Shown: positions 1 to 9,420, counted from the stretch's first letter. The stretch is 64,000 nucleotides of DNA from Gottfriedia solisilvae (GCF_002128405.1 NZ_NETJ01000003.1:248001-312000), one strand, 5' to 3'. Notes: generated from the letters alone by a model not told the origin. Program-made: numbers and translations.

Positions 1-1
1 C

Positions 2-472
2 TTATTTAACAAAGAAAGCTATGCACACTGGAGAAATAAAATTGTTGTAGCAAAAGATAATGATTCAATTCAATCAATAGATGATTTAAAAGGAAAAAAA
101 GTATTAACAACTGCTACGAGTGCAGAAGCACAAATTCTAGAAAACTATAATAAAGAACACAATAACGCGATTAAGATTGTTTATCAAAATGGTGGAGCAA
201 ATGATACTGTTCAACAAATTACCTCTGGACGCGTGGATGCAACAGTTGCAGCCGATTTTGTTCTATCACTAACAGATCCAACAGGTGAATTGAAAACTGT
301 AGGACCGGCTTTAACAGAGGCAGATGTATTATTTGCATTTAGAAAGAATGACGCGAAAGATCAAAAATTGGCAGATTCTATAGATGAAGCATTAGTTGAA
401 ATTAAAGCTGATGGAACACTAGCGAACTTAAGTAAAAAATGGTTGGGAGCAGATTTCACTTCAGATAACTAA
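2..472 (+). CDS. Amino-acid/cystine ABC transporter substrate-binding protein (5' truncated)
   Basis: This is the C-terminal 156 residues of an extracellular solute-binding protein of family 3; the reading frame is open from base 2, so the start and signal peptide lie outside the window. Visible are the domain-2 features 'SIDDLKGKKV', 'GGANDTVQQITSGRVDA' and the closing 'LANLSKKWLG', all typical of polar amino-acid binding proteins. The gene lies 25 bases before a TcyL-type permease, so it should be TcyJ or TcyK, the lipid-anchored receptor of the cystine/sulfur-compound importer. Which of the two cannot be decided from this fragment. Family assignment is secure; substrate is inferred from the operon. 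Confidence 0.9.
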   Translation, partial: LFNKESYAHWRNKIVVAKDNDSIQSIDDLKGKKVLTTATSAEAQILENYNKEHNNAIKIVYQNGGANDTVQQITSGRVDATVAADFVLSLTDPTGELKTVGPALTEADVLFAFRKNDAKDQKLADSIDEALVEIKADGTLANLSKKWLGADFTSDN

Positions 473-497
473 AGATCAATCTAAAGGGTGAGAAGAA

Positions 498-1280
498 ATG
501 GGTGCTGAGTTTAATTTTGGTTTAATCTTCGAATACTTTTTGAAATTACTACCATTTATAAAGATATCTTTGATTATTGTAGGGAGTTCAATTTTAGTAG
601 GTTTGGGCGTTGGATTGCTCGTCGCCCTACCTAGAATGTATAAGGTACCTATATTTCAAAGATTATCGCAGGTGTATGTTTCATTTTTTAGAGGGACTCC
701 AATCTTAATTCAATTATTTTTGATTTACTATGGAGTACCTGAAATATTAAAGCTATTAAATGTAGATGTTAGTCGATTCGATGTTTTATATTTTGTCATT
801 TTAACATATGGGTTACACAGTGCAGCTTTTATATCTGAAGGAATTAGAGCTTCAGTTAGTGCGGTCGATCGCGGTCAAATTGAAGCAGCATATTCAGTTG
901 GAATGAATGGTTACGAGGCATTTAAGCGCATTATTGCGCCGCAGGCATTCGCTATATGGATTCCGATTTTAGGGAACTTAATAATAGGAACATTAAAAGA
1001 TACTTCGCTCGCATTTACTTTAGGTGTGATGGAATTAACTGGTCAATCACAAACATTAGGATTATTAAATCGCCATTTTATCGAATCCTATCTTGCTTTA
1101 GCATTGGTTTACTTTATATTAAGTGTTTTTCTTGAAAAAGGATTTATCTTATTAGAAAGACGATTTATAAAATATGAAAAAACAAGTGTGGAAAAGTCAG
1201 GAAATGCCTTTAAAATTCGTAATTTATTTGGAAAATTGAATCGCGATGTCATTGTAGTGAAAGAAGGTACTAGACTATGA
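498..1280 (+). CDS. tcyL: Cystine-type ABC transporter permease TcyL
   Basis: Integral membrane subunit (260 aa) of a His/Glu/Gln/Arg-type amino-acid ABC importer. Hydrophobic segments lie near residues 17-45, 55-75, 95-115, 155-180 and 195-215. The cytoplasmic EAA loop that contacts the ATPase reads '[23 protein letters not shown]' in part (about residues 130-153). The C-terminal ~35 residues are charged and longer than usual for this family. The start ATG follows AAGGGTGAGAAG. The stop overlaps the next permease start (ATGA), so the two are translationally coupled and probably form a heterodimer. The name follows from the B. subtilis ytmI operon context. Confidence 0.85.
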   Translation: MGAEFNFGLIFEYFLKLLPFIKISLIIVGSSILVGLGVGLLVALPRMYKVPIFQRLSQVYVSFFRGTPILIQLFLIYYGVPEILKLLNVDVSRFDVLYFVILTYGLHSAAFISEGIRASVSAVDRGQIEAAYSVGMNGYEAFKRIIAPQAFAIWIPILGNLIIGTLKDTSLAFTLGVMELTGQSQTLGLLNRHFIESYLALALVYFILSVFLEKGFILLERRFIKYEKTSVEKSGNAFKIRNLFGKLNRDVIVVKEGTRL

Positions 1281-1987
1281 AACTGGATCTCTCTTTTATT
1301 TGGACCGCATTTATACAAATTTTACCCGCAATACCAAATACTCTTTTCATAACGGTCGTTTCCGTTTTTATAGGATTTTTAATTGGAACCTTTAGTGCAA
1401 TTGTTCGCATTTATAAAGTGCCATTTTTAAGTCAAATTGCGTCTGGCTACGTAACAATTGTTAGAGGTACACCAATGATTACTCATTTGCTAATCATCTA
1501 TTACTCATTATCAATGCTGTTAGATTCATTAGCTAAAAATTATCACCTTCCATTTAATTCAGCTTCTATTCCAATGATGGTTTTTGCAATTATTTCATTT
1601 TCTATTACAGCGGGAGCTTATCTATCAGAAGTTGTTAGAGCAGGTATTACAAGTATTGAACGTGGACAAATTGAAGCGGCTTATTCAGTAGGAATGACAA
1701 CTACACAAGCTTTAAAACGAATCATTTTTCCACAAGCTTTCGCAATTAGTCTACCAAATTTGTCAAATACATTTATTGGTATGCTACACGGTTCAACTCT
1801 AGCATTTATTGTTTCAGTAGTAGATATTAACGCAAAAGCACAAATTGTAGCATCTACAAATTGGAAGTTTTTTGAAGCGTATATTGCAGCAGCTTTAATC
1901 TTTTGGGGAATTACGATTGTCATAGAAAAGATGACAAGTTTACTAGAGAAGAGATTCAGTGTATTTAGTAGAGGCGGTGTGAAATGA
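1277..1987 (+). CDS. tcyM: Cystine-type ABC transporter permease TcyM
   Basis: Second membrane subunit (236 aa) of the same importer. It has five hydrophobic segments and an EAA loop at about residues 125-150 ('[20 protein letters not shown]'). It is a diverged copy of the preceding permease, as expected for a TcyL/TcyM heterodimer. It overlaps the upstream stop by four bases and the downstream ATPase start by four bases, so subunits are made in fixed proportion. Family assignment is firm; specificity for cystine or S-(2-succino)cysteine is inferred from the neighbouring monooxygenase and deacetylase genes. Confidence 0.85.
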   Translation: MKLDLSFIWTAFIQILPAIPNTLFITVVSVFIGFLIGTFSAIVRIYKVPFLSQIASGYVTIVRGTPMITHLLIIYYSLSMLLDSLAKNYHLPFNSASIPMMVFAIISFSITAGAYLSEVVRAGITSIERGQIEAAYSVGMTTTQALKRIIFPQAFAISLPNLSNTFIGMLHGSTLAFIVSVVDINAKAQIVASTNWKFFEAYIAAALIFWGITIVIEKMTSLLEKRFSVFSRGGVK

Positions 1988-2736
1988 TTACGCTAGAAAA
2001 TGTATCGAAATCATTTGGAAAAAACCAGGTTTTAAAAGGAATTGATTTAACAGTAAATAAGGGAGAAGTTGTTGCGATCCTTGGTCCTAGTGGGTCAGGA
2101 AAGACCACCTTACTTCGTTGCATTAATCATTTGGAAAAGCCGAATAAAGGGAAAATTAAAATAGATAATTTTCAGGTTGATTTTAGTCGAGCTTCTAAAG
2201 CAGAAATTCTCTCTTTGCGCCAGAAAACAGCAATGGTGTTTCAACAATTTAATTTGTTTAAAAATAAAACGGTCGTTGAAAATGTCATGGAAGGATTGAT
2301 TGTTGCAAAGAAACTGCCAAAAGAAGAGGCATTCAAGAAAAGTGTAGAACTGCTTGAAAAAGTAGGTTTAGGAAATAAGTTAAATTCATACCCGGTACAG
2401 TTATCTGGAGGACAACAACAAAGAGTTGGGATTGCCCGGGCCCTCGCTTTAAATCCTGAAGTCATTCTATTTGATGAACCTACTTCTGCATTAGATCCTG
2501 AATTAGTTGGTGAAGTATTGTCGATTATCAGAACAATAGCAAAAGAAGGAATTACAATGATCATCGTTACACACGAAATGGCATTTGCTAGAGATGTTGC
2601 CAATCATGTGGTGTTTATGGATGAGGGGGTAATTGTTGAAGAGGGAAACCCTAAGGAGATTTTTCAGTACCCAAAAGAAGAAAGAACAATACAGTTTTTA
2701 AAGCGATTTTCTGAAGAGGAAATGTACTATATTTAA
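1984..2736 (+). CDS. tcyN: Cystine-type ABC transporter ATP-binding protein TcyN
   Basis: Cytoplasmic ATPase (250 aa) that powers the TcyL/TcyM channel. Walker A is '[10 protein letters not shown]' (about residues 34-43), the Q-loop is in '[11 protein letters not shown]', the signature is '[15 protein letters not shown]' (about 140-154), Walker B is '[14 protein letters not shown]' and the switch histidine is in 'IIVTHEM'. Length and motifs are complete. Its start overlaps the tcyM stop (ATGA) and it ends 21 bases before the cmoO start, so it is within the same transcript. Confidence 0.92.
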   Translation: MITLENVSKSFGKNQVLKGIDLTVNKGEVVAILGPSGSGKTTLLRCINHLEKPNKGKIKIDNFQVDFSRASKAEILSLRQKTAMVFQQFNLFKNKTVVENVMEGLIVAKKLPKEEAFKKSVELLEKVGLGNKLNSYPVQLSGGQQQRVGIARALALNPEVILFDEPTSALDPELVGEVLSIIRTIAKEGITMIIVTHEMAFARDVANHVVFMDEGVIVEEGNPKEIFQYPKEERTIQFLKRFSEEEMYYI

Positions 2737-2757
2737 TCAAAAATGGAGGAAAGTAAT

Positions 2758-3768
2758 ATGGGACTTAATTACGGTTTTTTAGATCAAAGTATTATTTTTC
2801 CAGGTCAAACAGCAAATGAAGTACTAATCAATACTGTTAATTTGGCAAAGGAAGCAGAAAGACTAGGATTCAATCGATTTTGGGTTTCAGAACACCATAA
2901 CTCACAAGGTATTGCGGGCTCATCCCCTGAAGTATTAGTTTCTCATATTCTAGCAAAAACAGAAAAAATTGCTGTTGGTTCAGGCGGTGTCATGCTACAG
3001 CATTATAGTCCTTATAAAGTAGCTGAGAACTTTAATGTATTAGCAAATCTAGCTCCAGGAAGAGTCGAGCTTGGTGTTGGAAGAGCGCCTGGTGGATTTC
3101 CAAAATCTAGTCAGGAATTACAAAAAAGTATAAAAGAACCCCAATCACTAGAAGAGAAAATAGATGAATTAGAGACATTTATATATCAAGAAGCTTCTAA
3201 GGTAAGCTCATTTGACTCACTGCAAGCTTCACCACTACCTCAGATCAGAGTACCGCTATTCTTATTAGGTACGAGTGTATCAAGTGCAAAGTTTGCAGCT
3301 CAAAAAGGTTACCCTTATGCATTTGCTTTATTTATTAATAATGATCCAGCTGCAGCGAAGGAAGCCATTCAAGTTTATAATAGCTCGTTTAATCATGAAA
3401 GTGGACGGAAGCCAAAATTTATTTTAGCACTGTCTACAATTGTGACAGATACGGAAGAAGAAGCTTTAAAATTATCGATTCAATTACAAACTGTTCGCGT
3501 GACATTAGGAAACGGTCAAATTGTAAATGTTGGAACGCTCGAGCAAGCTGAAGTTTATGCAAAACAAGCCGGTCAAACTTATACTACTGAAATTCGTGAT
3601 GCAGATGTGTTGAAAGGAACAAAAGATGCATTTCAAAAACGTGTATATGAATATCAAAATGAATTTGGCGTTGATGAATTTATTTTTACTTCGTTGATTC
3701 CAGATTATGAAAGAAGAGTGCGATCTCTTCAATTGATCAAAGAAGCATTTAGTGAAATTACAGTTTAA
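2758..3768 (+). CDS. cmoO: Luciferase-like flavin monooxygenase CmoO
   Basis: Bacterial-luciferase-like monooxygenase (336 aa), a TIM-barrel FMN enzyme. Family marks are 'FWVSEHHNSQGIAGSSPEV' (about residues 41-59), 'VGSGGVMLQHYSPYKVAENF' and 'GRVELGVGRAPGG'. The ATG at 2758 is chosen because GGAGGA ends seven bases before it; an upstream in-frame ATG at 2743 would bury that site. It matches YtmO/CmoO of B. subtilis by position behind tcyN and by length. The biochemical role of CmoO in S-(2-succino)cysteine breakdown is less clear than that of CmoJ. Confidence 0.8.
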   Translation: MGLNYGFLDQSIIFPGQTANEVLINTVNLAKEAERLGFNRFWVSEHHNSQGIAGSSPEVLVSHILAKTEKIAVGSGGVMLQHYSPYKVAENFNVLANLAPGRVELGVGRAPGGFPKSSQELQKSIKEPQSLEEKIDELETFIYQEASKVSSFDSLQASPLPQIRVPLFLLGTSVSSAKFAAQKGYPYAFALFINNDPAAAKEAIQVYNSSFNHESGRKPKFILALSTIVTDTEEEALKLSIQLQTVRVTLGNGQIVNVGTLEQAEVYAKQAGQTYTTEIRDADVLKGTKDAFQKRVYEYQNEFGVDEFIFTSLIPDYERRVRSLQLIKEAFSEITV

Positions 3769-3791
3769 TGAAATGATAGGAGTAGATGCTC

Positions 3792-4958
3792 ATGCAACAG
3801 GAGATACCCACAAAATTAATTGAAAAACTAATAGATATAAGAAGAAGCTTGCATGAAAATCCAGAGATAGCATTTGAAGAATTTGAAACAACAGCAACAA
3901 TTATACGTGTCCTAAAAGAAAATTACATTCGAATCATCCCTTTAGGATTACAGACTGGGGTCGTCGCAGAAATAGGTGATGCTAGTAAAGGTCCTACTAT
4001 TGCGATCAGAGCAGACATCGATGCACTTCCAATCCAAGAAGAAACTGAGCTTCCATTTACTTCAAGGAATCCTGGTAAAATGCATGCGTGTGGTCATGAT
4101 TTTCATACAGCTGCAATATTAGGTACCGCGATATTACTAAAGGAAATAGAAGATGAACTTCCTGGTAGAATTCTTCTAGTCTTCCAACCTGCTGAAGAAA
4201 TTGGTAAAGGTGCATTGGATATCATCAAAACAAATGTCTTAAGTGATGTTCAAGCTATTATTGGAATGCATAATAAACCAGATTTACCAGTTGGAACAGT
4301 TGGTATTAAGTCTGGACCACTGATGGCATCTGCAGATGGGTTTACGGTGGAAGTAAAAGGGAAATCAAGCCATGCTGCAGTCCCAGAATCAGGATTTGAT
4401 TCAATTGTAGCTGCTTCACATATGATTACATCAATTCAATCAATTGTAAGCCGGAATATTAGTCCACTCGAAAGTGCAGTTGTAAGTGTGACGAAATTTC
4501 ATAGTGGAACAGCTTGGAATGTCATATCAGATAAAGCTGTTTTTAGCGGAACTGTTCGTACATTCAATCAAGAGGTAAGAAAAATAATTCGAAATAGACT
4601 TTTTGAAATGAATCAAAGTGTAGGTAATGCTTTTCAAACTGAGATTAATACAGTTTGGAAGGCCGGTCCACCACCTGTTATTAATGACGAAAAATTAGCC
4701 CAAATAGCACGAGAAGTTGCAGTAGGAAATGGTCTGCATGTCGTAGAACCCAAGGTTTCAGCAGCAAGTGAGGACTTTTCCTATTATCTTGAAGATCAAG
4801 CTGGATTGTTCATCTTTTTTGGAACTTCTGGAGAATATGAATGGCATCATCCTAAATTCAATCTGGATGAGAAAGCAATCCCGTTAAGTGTAAGATTCTT
4901 CAAGGATTTTTCAATGGCTATTTTAAATAAACTATCTAAAGATGTAATTAGTATATAG
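3792..4958 (+). CDS. sndA: M20D amidohydrolase, N-acetylcysteine deacetylase SndA-like
   Basis: Zinc-dependent M20D peptidase-family amidohydrolase (388 aa). Metal ligands are visible in 'HACGHDFH' (about residues 100-107), the Glu pair of 'PAEEIGKGA', 'GMHNKP' and the C-terminal 'WHHPKF'. Family members remove N-acyl groups from amino acids. In the S-(2-succino)cysteine route SndA releases cysteine from N-acetylcysteine after the monooxygenase step. The ATG at 3792 stands nine bases after AGGAG; the ATG at 3786 is only three away. In B. subtilis the equivalent gene sits after cmoJ, so order has changed here. Confidence 0.8.
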   Translation: MQQEIPTKLIEKLIDIRRSLHENPEIAFEEFETTATIIRVLKENYIRIIPLGLQTGVVAEIGDASKGPTIAIRADIDALPIQEETELPFTSRNPGKMHACGHDFHTAAILGTAILLKEIEDELPGRILLVFQPAEEIGKGALDIIKTNVLSDVQAIIGMHNKPDLPVGTVGIKSGPLMASADGFTVEVKGKSSHAAVPESGFDSIVAASHMITSIQSIVSRNISPLESAVVSVTKFHSGTAWNVISDKAVFSGTVRTFNQEVRKIIRNRLFEMNQSVGNAFQTEINTVWKAGPPPVINDEKLAQIAREVAVGNGLHVVEPKVSAASEDFSYYLEDQAGLFIFFGTSGEYEWHHPKFNLDEKAIPLSVRFFKDFSMAILNKLSKDVISI

Positions 4959-4967
4959 GAGGACAAA

Positions 4968-5468
4968 ATGTATAAATTGTCAATTGACTTAAATGAATAT
5001 TTACAATTATCTGAACGAATCAATCAAGTAGTTTCTGACATTCCAAGGGATCAGCTTCAATGGAAGAAAAATGAAACTGTATGGAGCATTACAGAAGTGT
5101 TAACACATTTATTAGATCATGCCTTTGTAGTGAACTTCAGATTGAGAGAAGTTTTATCAGGATCTAGTGTTCAATTGCCAGCATTTAATCAAGATGAGTG
5201 GATCAAAGGTCAATATGCGAATGAAGGCAATATTACAGAATTACTAGAAACGTATCGCTCTGTATTACAGTACAATGGTCAATTACTGAGACGGTTAAAA
5301 AATGACGATTGGCATAAAAGTGGAATTAGTCCTAAAAATCAAGAGGTAACGGTAGAAGAAATTATACAAAGCTTCATCTCACATGTTTATCATCATATAA
5401 AACAAATCAAACGCATAACTGATGATTTCAATATTTCAGTTCAAATTGAAAGGGGAAATCACGAATGA
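4968..5468 (+). CDS. DinB/YfiT-fold putative metal-dependent enzyme
   Basis: A 166-residue four-helix-bundle protein of the DinB superfamily. It has the expected metal histidines: 'LTHLLDHAF' near residue 50 and 'SHVYHHIKQIKR' near residue 140. Relatives include bacillithiol S-transferases (BstA) and YfiT-type hydrolases, which act on thiol adducts. It lies nine bases after sndA and overlaps the SnaA-like gene by four bases, so it belongs to the operon. As far as I know the B. subtilis ytmI operon has no such gene; it has a glutaredoxin-like CmoI and RibR, neither of which is seen here. Function is unproven. Confidence 0.75.
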   Translation: MYKLSIDLNEYLQLSERINQVVSDIPRDQLQWKKNETVWSITEVLTHLLDHAFVVNFRLREVLSGSSVQLPAFNQDEWIKGQYANEGNITELLETYRSVLQYNGQLLRRLKNDDWHKSGISPKNQEVTVEEIIQSFISHVYHHIKQIKRITDDFNISVQIERGNHE

Positions 5469-5998
5469 CGATCAATCGTTTGGTCATTAGGGAAAGTAAA
5501 CCAGATGAAGTAGATCAGGTGAAAAAGGTTTTAGTTGATTCGTATGAGCAATATGCAACTATTTTATCCGTTGAGCAATGGGAAAACTATAAAAATAGTA
5601 TTATTGACTCCACTGAAAACAGTCAAACGAAGACTAAGCTTGTCGCATTGGTTGACAATGTTATGTTGGGAGCTTGTTTTATATATGATTCAGCTGAAAA
5701 GGCATATGGTTTACCAGACTTAGAGATTAAATATCCGATTGTTCGATTATTAGGTGTTTCACCAAAGGCTAGAGGGTTAGGGATTGCAACTGAATTAATT
5801 CGAGCGAGCTGTAATCTAGCACAAGAATGGGGTTCTGATCGAATTGTACTTCATACATCGGACATGATGCAATCAGCTATAAAATTATATGAAAAGTTAG
5901 GTTTTAAAAGGGCGAAACAATATGAATTTATGAATGGAAAAATTCTAGTAAAAAGCTACGAATTAACTATAAATGAAACGACATTATTAACGAATTAA
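5465..5998 (+). CDS. snaA: GNAT N-acetyltransferase, SnaA-like
   Basis: GNAT-fold acetyltransferase (177 aa). The acetyl-CoA loop is '[15 protein letters not shown]' (about residues 97-111), followed by the C-terminal '[13 protein letters not shown]' of the fold. In the S-(2-succino)cysteine pathway SnaA (YtmI) acetylates the amino group of the substrate before oxidation; YtmI is about the same length. B. subtilis has this gene first in the operon, while here it lies between the DinB-fold gene and cmoJ. The start overlaps the previous stop (ATGA). The fold is certain; the specific substrate is inferred from the operon. Confidence 0.75.
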   Translation: MTINRLVIRESKPDEVDQVKKVLVDSYEQYATILSVEQWENYKNSIIDSTENSQTKTKLVALVDNVMLGACFIYDSAEKAYGLPDLEIKYPIVRLLGVSPKARGLGIATELIRASCNLAQEWGSDRIVLHTSDMMQSAIKLYEKLGFKRAKQYEFMNGKILVKSYELTINETTLLTN

Positions 5999-6011
5999 TG
6001 GAGGGAAAGAA

Positions 6012-7340
6012 ATGACTACACGAAAACAATTAAAGCTTGGAGCATTAGTGCATGGTGTTGGTGGAAGTATGTCTGGTTGGCGTCATCCAGAGGTGCAAAC
6101 TGATGCTAGTGTTAATTTTGATTATTATCAAGAACAAGTGAAAATTGCAGAAGATGGAAAGTTCGATTTAGTTTTTATTGCAGACGGATTGTATATTACC
6201 GAAAAATCGATACCACACTTCTTAAATCGTTTTGAGCCAATTACAATCCTTTCTGCACTAGCAGCGGTTACAAAAAATATTGGATTAGTTGGAACTTTAT
6301 CCTCTACTTACAGCGAACCATTTACAGTAGCGAGACAGTTTGCTTCTATTGATCATATTAGTAATGGTCGGGCTGGATGGAATTTAGTCACTTCTCCTTT
6401 AGAAGGTTCTGCTAAAAATTATAGTAAAAACGATCACCCTTCCCATGATGATCGTTATAAGATTGCAGAGGAACATTTAGAAGTGACAAGAGGGCTTTGG
6501 GATTCATGGGAGGATGATGCATTTATTAGAGATAAGGAATCTGGCGTATTTTTTGACCCGCAAAAATTACACAGATTAAATCATAAGGGTAAATATTATC
6601 AAGTCGAAGGGCCACTCAATATAGGGCGTTCGAAACAAGGGCAGCCAGTTGTATTTCAAGCAGGCTCTTCTGAAAGTGGGAAAGAGTTAGCTGGAAAGGC
6701 TGCTGACGCAGTATTTACTGGGCATGATAATATTGAAGATGCTAAACAATTTTATAAAGAAGTTAAAGAGCGAGCAGTAGCATACGGCAGATCTAAAGAT
6801 GATATTGCTATTTTTCCAGGAATCGCACCAATTGTAGGTCGAACACAAGAAGAAGCGGAACAAAAATATTTAGATCTGGTTAATTTAACAAGTATAGAAA
6901 ATGCACTCGATTACTTAGGCAGATTCTTTGAACATCATGATTTCTCCCAATATCCTCTAGATGAACCATTCCCAGATGTAGGTGATTTAGGGAAAAATAG
7001 TTTTAGAAGTGGTACTGATAAAATTAAAAAGGAAGCGAAAGAAAAAGGTTTAACGCTTAGACAAGTGGCATTACAGGCAGCGACACCAAGAAGTGCATTT
7101 ATTGGGACACCTGAAAAAATAGCGAATTTAATTCAAGAATGGTATGAACAAGAAGCAGCAGATGGATTGATGATTTATTCAGCAATACCAAGTGCTTTAA
7201 AAGATTTTACAGAGCAAGTTATTCCCTTACTGCAAGAAAGAGGAATTTTTAGAACAGAATATGAGGCATCAACATTAAGAGGGAATTTAGGTCTGAAAAT
7301 ACCAGAAAATCGTTACTCATCAAGCTTAGTTAGGAATTAA
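6012..7340 (+). CDS. cmoJ: NtaA/SnaA/DszA-type FMN monooxygenase CmoJ
   Basis: Flavin-dependent monooxygenase (442 aa, the length I recall for YtnJ/CmoJ). Family marks are the N-terminal '[13 protein letters not shown]', '[11 protein letters not shown]', '[27 protein letters not shown]' in part, and '[13 protein letters not shown]'. CmoJ is held to oxidise N-acetyl-S-(2-succino)cysteine, releasing N-acetylcysteine and oxaloacetate. It needs reduced FMN from a separate reductase, and none is visible in the operon. It is the last gene before a strong terminator. A GGAGGG ribosome site lies eight bases before the ATG. Confidence 0.85.
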   Translation: MTTRKQLKLGALVHGVGGSMSGWRHPEVQTDASVNFDYYQEQVKIAEDGKFDLVFIADGLYITEKSIPHFLNRFEPITILSALAAVTKNIGLVGTLSSTYSEPFTVARQFASIDHISNGRAGWNLVTSPLEGSAKNYSKNDHPSHDDRYKIAEEHLEVTRGLWDSWEDDAFIRDKESGVFFDPQKLHRLNHKGKYYQVEGPLNIGRSKQGQPVVFQAGSSESGKELAGKAADAVFTGHDNIEDAKQFYKEVKERAVAYGRSKDDIAIFPGIAPIVGRTQEEAEQKYLDLVNLTSIENALDYLGRFFEHHDFSQYPLDEPFPDVGDLGKNSFRSGTDKIKKEAKEKGLTLRQVALQAATPRSAFIGTPEKIANLIQEWYEQEAADGLMIYSAIPSALKDFTEQVIPLLQERGIFRTEYEASTLRGNLGLKIPENRYSSSLVRN

Positions 7341-7359
7341 TTCTAAATGAAGCTAAATT

Positions 7360-7386
7360 AAAACCACCTATAAAGGTGGTTTTTTT
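7360..7386. terminator. Bidirectional rho-independent terminator
   Basis: A perfect AAAACCACCT/AGGTGGTTTT stem with a four-base loop is followed by a T run. It ends the sulfur operon on + and, read on -, also closes the GH18 gene. Confidence 0.9.
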
Positions 7387-7390
7387 AATG

Positions 7391-8425
7391 TTATTGTAGT
7401 CCTCTATTTATTGCTCCCCAAAATTCTGGACCTTCCATCCCAAGCGCAAAAATAGAAATACCACCTAAATTATATTTATTTGTATATTGAGCTTTCTTTG
7501 AAATACTTGTAGCATCATCATACCAAACCTCGTGGGTGTGCCCGTTTTGATCTTTATATCTAAAATGCAAAGAAGCTGAAGCTTTGTCTCGAATCGGAGC
7601 TGCTCCTGTGCGCTTAAGTAATTGCGGGATTTCACTCAAAGGTACTCTTCTATTTTCTTTTATGTTACGACTCGTGATATTCCAATCATTTCCGTATGCA
7701 CCGATGCCCATTAAAATTTTTTTCGGGCTCATAACTGATATAGCATAATTTAGAGAAGCGTTGATCCATGGAAGACTTGCTACTGATCCAGGAAGATTCC
7801 ACCAATAACCTGTTTCATCATAAGTCATTATTTGAACAAAATTCGCGCATTTTCCTAATGTTTTAAAGTCATATGCTCCTGACCAAGAGTCTGATGGATT
7901 CTCCTTAACTTTTGCTGGAACAGATACCATTGTTAAATATCCGTTTGTGGATAGTTTCTTTGATACTGCTTGAATGAATTTACTAAATAAAACTCTATCC
8001 TTTGGTGATAAAGCTTCAAAATCGATATTGACACCTTTATATTGATTCGTGCGAAGTAATGACAATAAATTAGAGATGAATTTTTTTCGAATGTCCGTGT
8101 TTGATAAAATTTTATGTGCAAGAGCAGTATCCCAATCAGTTTTCCCATAGTTTGAGACAACTGCAAATGGTTGGACTTGTTTAGAATTCGCAAGATCTAC
8201 AATCTCCTTTGGTGCTGTCCCCAAAACTTTACCGGTAGCATCAAATTTATATGTATCAGTTGCGATTTGATTCATAAATTTATAATTTGTTTGAAAAGAA
8301 TTAGTTGAACTAGGTTTGTTTGTATAATAACCAAGAACTAGTTTTTTCGTCACAGCTGAGGGATGCTTTGGCAGAGTTGATAATGAGAAAAATATAACAG
8401 CGACAATTACCGCAAATTTACGCAT
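7391..8425 (-). CDS. Secreted GH18 glycosyl hydrolase (YvbX-like, spore-type)
   Basis: Glycoside hydrolase family 18 protein (344 aa) with an N-terminal signal peptide (about residues 1-24). The catalytic motif is 'GVNIDFEAL', a DxxDxDxE variant with the acid/base Glu near residue 137. 'FVQIMTYDETGYWW' and 'ILMGIGAYGNDW' are further barrel strands. Bacillus relatives act on peptidoglycan during spore germination or on chitin; this one has no LysM or chitin-binding module, resembling YvbX. ATG 8425 is preceded by AAGGAG at 11 bases; the TTG at 8428 has an eight-base spacing and is equally possible. Confidence 0.82.
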   Translation of the reverse strand: MRKFAVIVAVIFFSLSTLPKHPSAVTKKLVLGYYTNKPSSTNSFQTNYKFMNQIATDTYKFDATGKVLGTAPKEIVDLANSKQVQPFAVVSNYGKTDWDTALAHKILSNTDIRKKFISNLLSLLRTNQYKGVNIDFEALSPKDRVLFSKFIQAVSKKLSTNGYLTMVSVPAKVKENPSDSWSGAYDFKTLGKCANFVQIMTYDETGYWWNLPGSVASLPWINASLNYAISVMSPKKILMGIGAYGNDWNITSRNIKENRRVPLSEIPQLLKRTGAAPIRDKASASLHFRYKDQNGHTHEVWYDDATSISKKAQYTNKYNLGGISIFALGMEGPEFWGAINRGLQ

Positions 8426-8763
8426 CAAAATGTCATCTCCTTAATAAGTGAGTGATAACAAGCTCGAATATATGGTTTATGAATGAATCTGCTGTTATCT
8501 ATCATTATTAGTTTTATCGACACCTAATATTCTGTATTAAACTGAATATTTTAAATAAATCACAATTTTGTTGATTTTATCAAATTTCTACAAATTATTT
8601 AACATCTAGTAATAGGGGATAAAGAGTAGTCATAATTAAAAAGAAAGCTGTCAATTCCAAAAATGTAAGTGCAAGTCAGGTAATTGAAATAGAAGTTACA
8701 TAATGATTTTCCAACCACTTAAGCGTTTTCAAAATAGGCAAAAAAATGAATTGTCCACGAATA
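8426..8763. other. Intergenic stretch, no gene seen
   Basis: An AT-rich gap between the divergent GH18 and glycine-rich genes. No open frame with a ribosome site was found in either strand, and no strong hairpin is visible. It must contain the GH18 promoter, which I could not place. Confidence 0.5.
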
Positions 8764-8790
8764 ACCATTTTTAGATAATGTCATATAGTG
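8764..8790 (+). promoter_or_regulatory. Possible mother-cell (sigma-K/E type) promoter
   Basis: ACC at 8764 and CATATAGTG at 8782, separated by 15 bases, resemble the sigma-K pattern AC-n16-CATAnnnTA. The predicted start falls just ahead of the ribosome site of the glycine-rich gene. The match is loose and unproven. Confidence 0.25.
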
Positions 8791-8817
8791 TTATGTATCT
8801 TAAAGGAGGGTTTTAAT

Positions 8818-9420
8818 TTGTTTTATAACAATGATGAATATGAATATTATCGTAGTTTATATGATTATTATTATAGAGTAGGCACAGCACCAACTTTAGT
8901 TCCACAAGCTACAATTGAAGATCAAATTAAGTTAGGAAGACAAGGTCATTGCTTTAAATCTTTTTGGGGCGGAAGAGAACATACATTTAACTTATTAGGA
9001 ATAAATGCAGCTACAGGCATGGTTAATATTATGGAAAACGGTATAGCTAATATGGTTCACAAAAATGATATGGTCGGTCTACAATATTTAGGCGTACAAT
9101 GTCCTCAAATGGGTCAAGGTGGCGGCATGGGTCAAGGTGGCGGCATGGGTCAAGGTGGCGGCATGGGTCAAGGTGGCGGCATGGGTCAAGGTGGCGGCAT
9201 GGGTCAAGGTGGCGGCATGGGTCAAGGCGGAGGCATGGGCCAAGGCGGAGGCATGGGCCAAGGTGGCGGCATGGGTCAAGGCGGAGGCATGGGTCAAGGT
9301 GGCGGCATGGGTCAAGGCGGAGGCATGGGTCAAGGCGGAGGCATGGGCCAAGGTGGAGGCATGGGTCAACAATGCGGTTGGATGATGACGAACCAAGGCT
9401 GGAAATGGATCTGTAGATAA
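8818..9420 (+). CDS. Protein with 14 MGQGGG repeats, possible spore surface protein
   Basis: A 200-residue protein in three parts. Residues 1-97 are a Tyr-rich head ('NNDEYEYYRSLYDYYYRVG') followed by a compact conserved-looking domain. Residues 98-181 are 14 exact MGQGGG units. The tail is a short aromatic end 'GWMMTNQGWKWICR'. The TTG at 8818 is chosen because AAAGGAGGG ends seven bases upstream; a GTG at 8788 would lie ahead of that site. There is no signal peptide. I do not recognise the family; the Tyr-rich head, glycine repeat and Trp/Cys tail suggest a spore coat or exosporium component, which is only inference. Confidence 0.7.
   Translation: MFYNNDEYEYYRSLYDYYYRVGTAPTLVPQATIEDQIKLGRQGHCFKSFWGGREHTFNLLGINAATGMVNIMENGIANMVHKNDMVGLQYLGVQCPQMGQGGGMGQGGGMGQGGGMGQGGGMGQGGGMGQGGGMGQGGGMGQGGGMGQGGGMGQGGGMGQGGGMGQGGGMGQGGGMGQGGGMGQQCGWMMTNQGWKWICR
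9109..9360 (+). repeat. In-frame 18-bp tandem repeat, 14 copies
   Basis: Fourteen head-to-tail 18-base units encode MGQGGG. The first units are base-identical (GGT GGC GGC pattern), while later ones alternate GGC GGA GGC and ggc/ggt variants. Because the unit is a multiple of three, slippage changes length without breaking the frame. Confidence 0.97.

Noticed and set aside
8429-8817. CRISPR, tRNA or insertion sequence signals in gaps across the window
   Set aside because: No regularly spaced direct repeats, cloverleaf-type arms or transposase-like frames were found in the gene-free stretches.
9088-9416. Long open frames in the other frames and on the - strand over the MGQGGG repeat
   Set aside because: They exist only because an 18-bp repeat without stops is open in several frames; none has a ribosome site.
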